From NCBI GenBank assembly GCA_016715885.1, contig JADJXL010000024.1:62001-126000 (forward strand): DNA of 64,000 nt, in the 5' to 3' direction. The position numbers and the translations under genes are program-made. A model generated the notes under the pieces. That model was not told where the DNA came from, did not search any database, and saw nothing but the letters and a program-made list of their open reading frames with translations. The stretch's first letter is position 1, and each line of letters opens with the position of its first letter. Shown piece by piece: positions 62,423 through 64,000 of this stretch. Source of the stretch: Polyangiaceae bacterium (GTDB lineage Bacteria; Myxococcota_A; Polyangia; Polyangiales; Polyangiaceae).

Positions 62423-63709
62423 GGTCGCACGTTACGCGGGTAAAGATACAATGGCAAGCGCAGCGGAGCGCGGCGCGGAGTCGTTCGACGCGTGCGAGTG
62501 ATGTATTGCTGTCCAGGAATCAAATAGCCGGGTGGAATGATCATGTCGTCACCCTCGAGCGTGCCATTGATTGCGCCCGCGTCCATATTGACTGTCCCAC
62601 CGCCGCCGCCCACGCCGCCCATGCCGCCAGCGGCATCAAAGCCGCCGTCCATATTGTCCATGCCCCCATCGCCGCCCATTCCGCCGCCAGCAGCATCAAA
62701 GCCAGCGTCCGCGCTGCCCAAACCGCTGCCTCCCATACCGCCCATTCCCCCCCATTCCGCCCATTCCCCCAACGCCGCCCATTCCTCCCATGCCGCCCGT
62801 CGTCCCCGTCCCTCCCATGCCGCCCATTCCCCCGACGCCGCCCATTCCCCCCATTCCGCCCGTCGTCCCCGTCCCTCCCATACCGCCCATTCCCCCCATT
62901 CCGCCCATGCCTCCAGCGCCGCCCGCGCCGCCAGCGCTTCCCGAGCTCGACGACGAACTGCTCGATGAGCTCGACGACGAACTGCTCGATGAGCTCGACG
63001 ACGAACTGCTCGATGAGCTCGACGACGAACTGCTCGATGAGCTCGACGACGAACTGCTCGATGAGCTCGACGATGAACTGCTCGATGAGCTCGACGACGA
63101 GCTGCTCGACACACCAGCGCCGCCTGATCCTGTGGGTGATTCGTCGCCTGGAAGCTCGCAGCCCTCGGGATCGGAGCACGTGTCCGGATCCGGCACTTCG
63201 GCTGGAATGCAGCCTGCGTTCCACGAGCACGTGCTGTTCGGATCGCAAGGTTTCCCGAGACAAACGGCACGCATCTTCACGGGCAGGTAAAGCGGAGTGC
63301 TCGGAATGAAGTTCAACGTGCGGCGAGCGATGATGCAGCCTTCCATCACGCCGCTGATCTTTTCCTTCTGAAGCTCGGGATCTTGGAGACAATCTTCCGC
63401 CGAGTATCTCGCGCCGATGCCCGTGACGACGCGTACGGCGATCCGCTCGTCATTCGCGGATTTGGGCAGCAGCACGATGGCGCCGATTCGACGATTTTTG
63501 CACATGTCGGTCACGGTGCCCGGCGTCGTGCTTTCAGCGTCTGCATTGCCCACGACGATCGCGGTGTTCAGCGGCAGGTCCGGCGAGCACTCGATGTCGG
63601 TCGTGATCTCGAGCGTGATCTGCGTAGGTTGTTGACACGCGGAGAACACGACGGCGATCGAAGAGACGACGGCAGTTGCGCGCAGCGGACGCATCAAGTC
63701 CAAGCCCAT
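62419..63709 (-). CDS. Lipoprotein with poly-Ser tract and Gly-Met repeats (one-base frameshift)
   Basis: About 430 residues if corrected. Start at 63709 (or ATG 63694); lipobox VVFSAC. A ~130-residue N-terminal domain contains about ten Cys (DMCKNRR, GCIIARRTLNF, CLGKPCDPNSTCSWNAGC). It is followed by a tract of about 57 Ser and a GGMGGMGG-type repeat. In the run of seven C at 62747-62753 one base is surplus. With six, the Gly-Met repeat leads into SGLGSADAGFDAAGGGMGG and a C-terminus (IIPPGYLIPGQQY) whose TGA overlaps the STPK start. Uncorrected, the protein ends abruptly at 62696. It is probably a surface-exposed stalk; function unknown. Confidence 0.75.
62943..63110. repeat. 24-bp tandem repeat, seven units, encoding poly-Ser
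   Basis: Seven tandem 24-base units of GAGCTCGACGACGAACTGCTCGAT (plus strand), the last two with single changes. In the gene frame each unit encodes eight Ser with mixed AGC/AGT/TCG/TCA codons. All other frames also stay open, so several long false ORFs (for example DELLDELD repeats) arise here. The copy number may vary between strains. Confidence 0.9.
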
Positions 63710-63754
63710 GGTGAGCACTGGACACGATTTTAGCATCCGCGTCAACGCTCTTCT

Positions 63755-63804
63755 CCCCCCTCTCCACGCAGCATTGCGACGCAATGCGAAGTTGGAGAGG
63801 GGGG
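63755..63804. terminator. Two-tier inverted repeat, terminator-like
   Basis: Outer arms of 12 bases (CCCCCCTCTCCA at 63755-63766, complement at 63793-63804) enclose an inner 7-base stem GCATTGC/GCAATGC (63771-63777 and 63781-63787). It lies downstream of the partial Cys-rich gene and upstream of the poly-Ser lipoprotein on the minus strand. A transcript-end hairpin or attenuator is likely; no U-tract is seen. Confidence 0.5.
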
Positions 63805-63838
63805 TCGGGGGCGTGAGGCGGGCGTGAGGAGCGAGAAC

Positions 63839-64000
63839 TCAACGACAGACGTAACTGCCATTCGGAAAGGAAGCCGCGCACTCGCCGTCCGAGTTGCATC
63901 CGACGTATTCGCAAAACCCTTGCGAACACGAATAGTTATCGGCATCGAAGGCAGGGCCTGCATTCGCCAAAGGACAATCCGTCGCGCTCTGGCACGACAC
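63839..64000 (-). CDS. Cys-rich protein, C-terminal part only
   Basis: Only the last ~53 residues lie in the window; the start is beyond 64000. They contain eight Cys (SCQSATDCPLANAG, YSCSQGFCEYVGC, GECAASF, YVCR), a spacing like the disulfide modules of the other lipoproteins here. It ends at the TGA 63839-63841. It is probably an exported protein, perhaps transcribed towards the poly-Ser lipoprotein operon. The real frame is this one; the Arg-rich frames overlapping it are shadows. Confidence 0.6.
   Translation of the reverse strand: MSCQSATDCPLANAGPAFDADNYSCSQGFCEYVGCNSDGECAASFPNGSYVCR

Noticed and set aside
62943..63110. CRISPR-like regular repeats
   Set aside because: The units are contiguous without spacers and encode poly-Ser.
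62790..63290. Plus-strand ORF with Pro-Ile repeats and DELLDELD repeats
   Set aside because: It arises because the 24-bp repeat and Gly-Met codons leave every frame open; the minus-strand lipoprotein has the signal peptide and Cys domain.

Overview
The window looks like a chromosomal stretch of a myxobacterium, probably Polyangiales. The reasons are moderately high GC by eye, a MYXO-CTERM sorting tail, many lipoproteins with Gly/Ser-rich linkers and Cys-rich modules, eukaryote-like Ser/Thr kinases (one fused to an AAA ATPase and a histidine kinase), a PEGA/TPR protein and PilT-family motors. No rRNA, tRNA, CRISPR array, IS element or phage gene was seen. Genes are tightly packed. No gap without a gene exceeds 300 bases; the longest (58250-58480, 231 bases) holds a dispersed hairpin repeat.

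Layout. 1-8.5 kb: a partial radical SAM gene, a ferrochelatase (hemH), an alpha/beta hydrolase, a MurE-like ligase without the N-terminal domain, a DUF2330 exported protein, and an overlapping pair of fdhF-like molybdoenzyme and fdhD. 8.6-14.3 kb: a GT-C-type membrane protein coupled to a lipoprotein, a phospholipase D-family protein, and an EAL phosphodiesterase with a CBS-like tail. 14.4-21.8 kb: an operon with a small STAS-like gene and two large subunits of an AddAB/RecBCD-type helicase-nuclease. 21.9-24 kb: a YedK/HMCES-type (SRAP) gene and an alkyl-sulfatase-like metallo-beta-lactamase. 24-34.6 kb: three tandem, overlapping, paralogous lipoproteins of about 1000 residues with beta-propeller-like repeats, then a small lipoprotein and a MYXO-CTERM protein. 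34.7-38.8 kb: a CxxCH-containing propeller lipoprotein and an M2 (ACE-like) peptidase. 38.8-42.5 kb: a two-subunit molybdenum hydroxylase and a PHM-like copper lipoprotein. 42.6-48.1 kb: a sugar-kinase-like phosphotransferase, greB, two PilT-family ATPases, and divergent ung. 48.1-56.5 kb: an 1801-residue kinase/ATPase/histidine kinase with a recognisable promoter, then three lipoproteins. 56.6-64 kb: a GT-C-type protein, an acyl-CoA ligase, and an operon of a poly-Ser lipoprotein, an STPK and a PEGA protein, followed by a partial Cys-rich gene.

Five otherwise well-formed genes are broken by a single-base indel, four of them in short homopolymer runs: the DUF2330 gene, both helicase-nuclease subunits, lipoprotein 2 and the poly-Ser lipoprotein. 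In three of them the corrected frame restores a 4-bp start/stop overlap or a signal sequence. Assembly error is the likeliest cause, and I annotate them as single genes. A non-palindromic heptamer, GACAAAC/GTTTGTC, occurs far more often than expected across the whole window.
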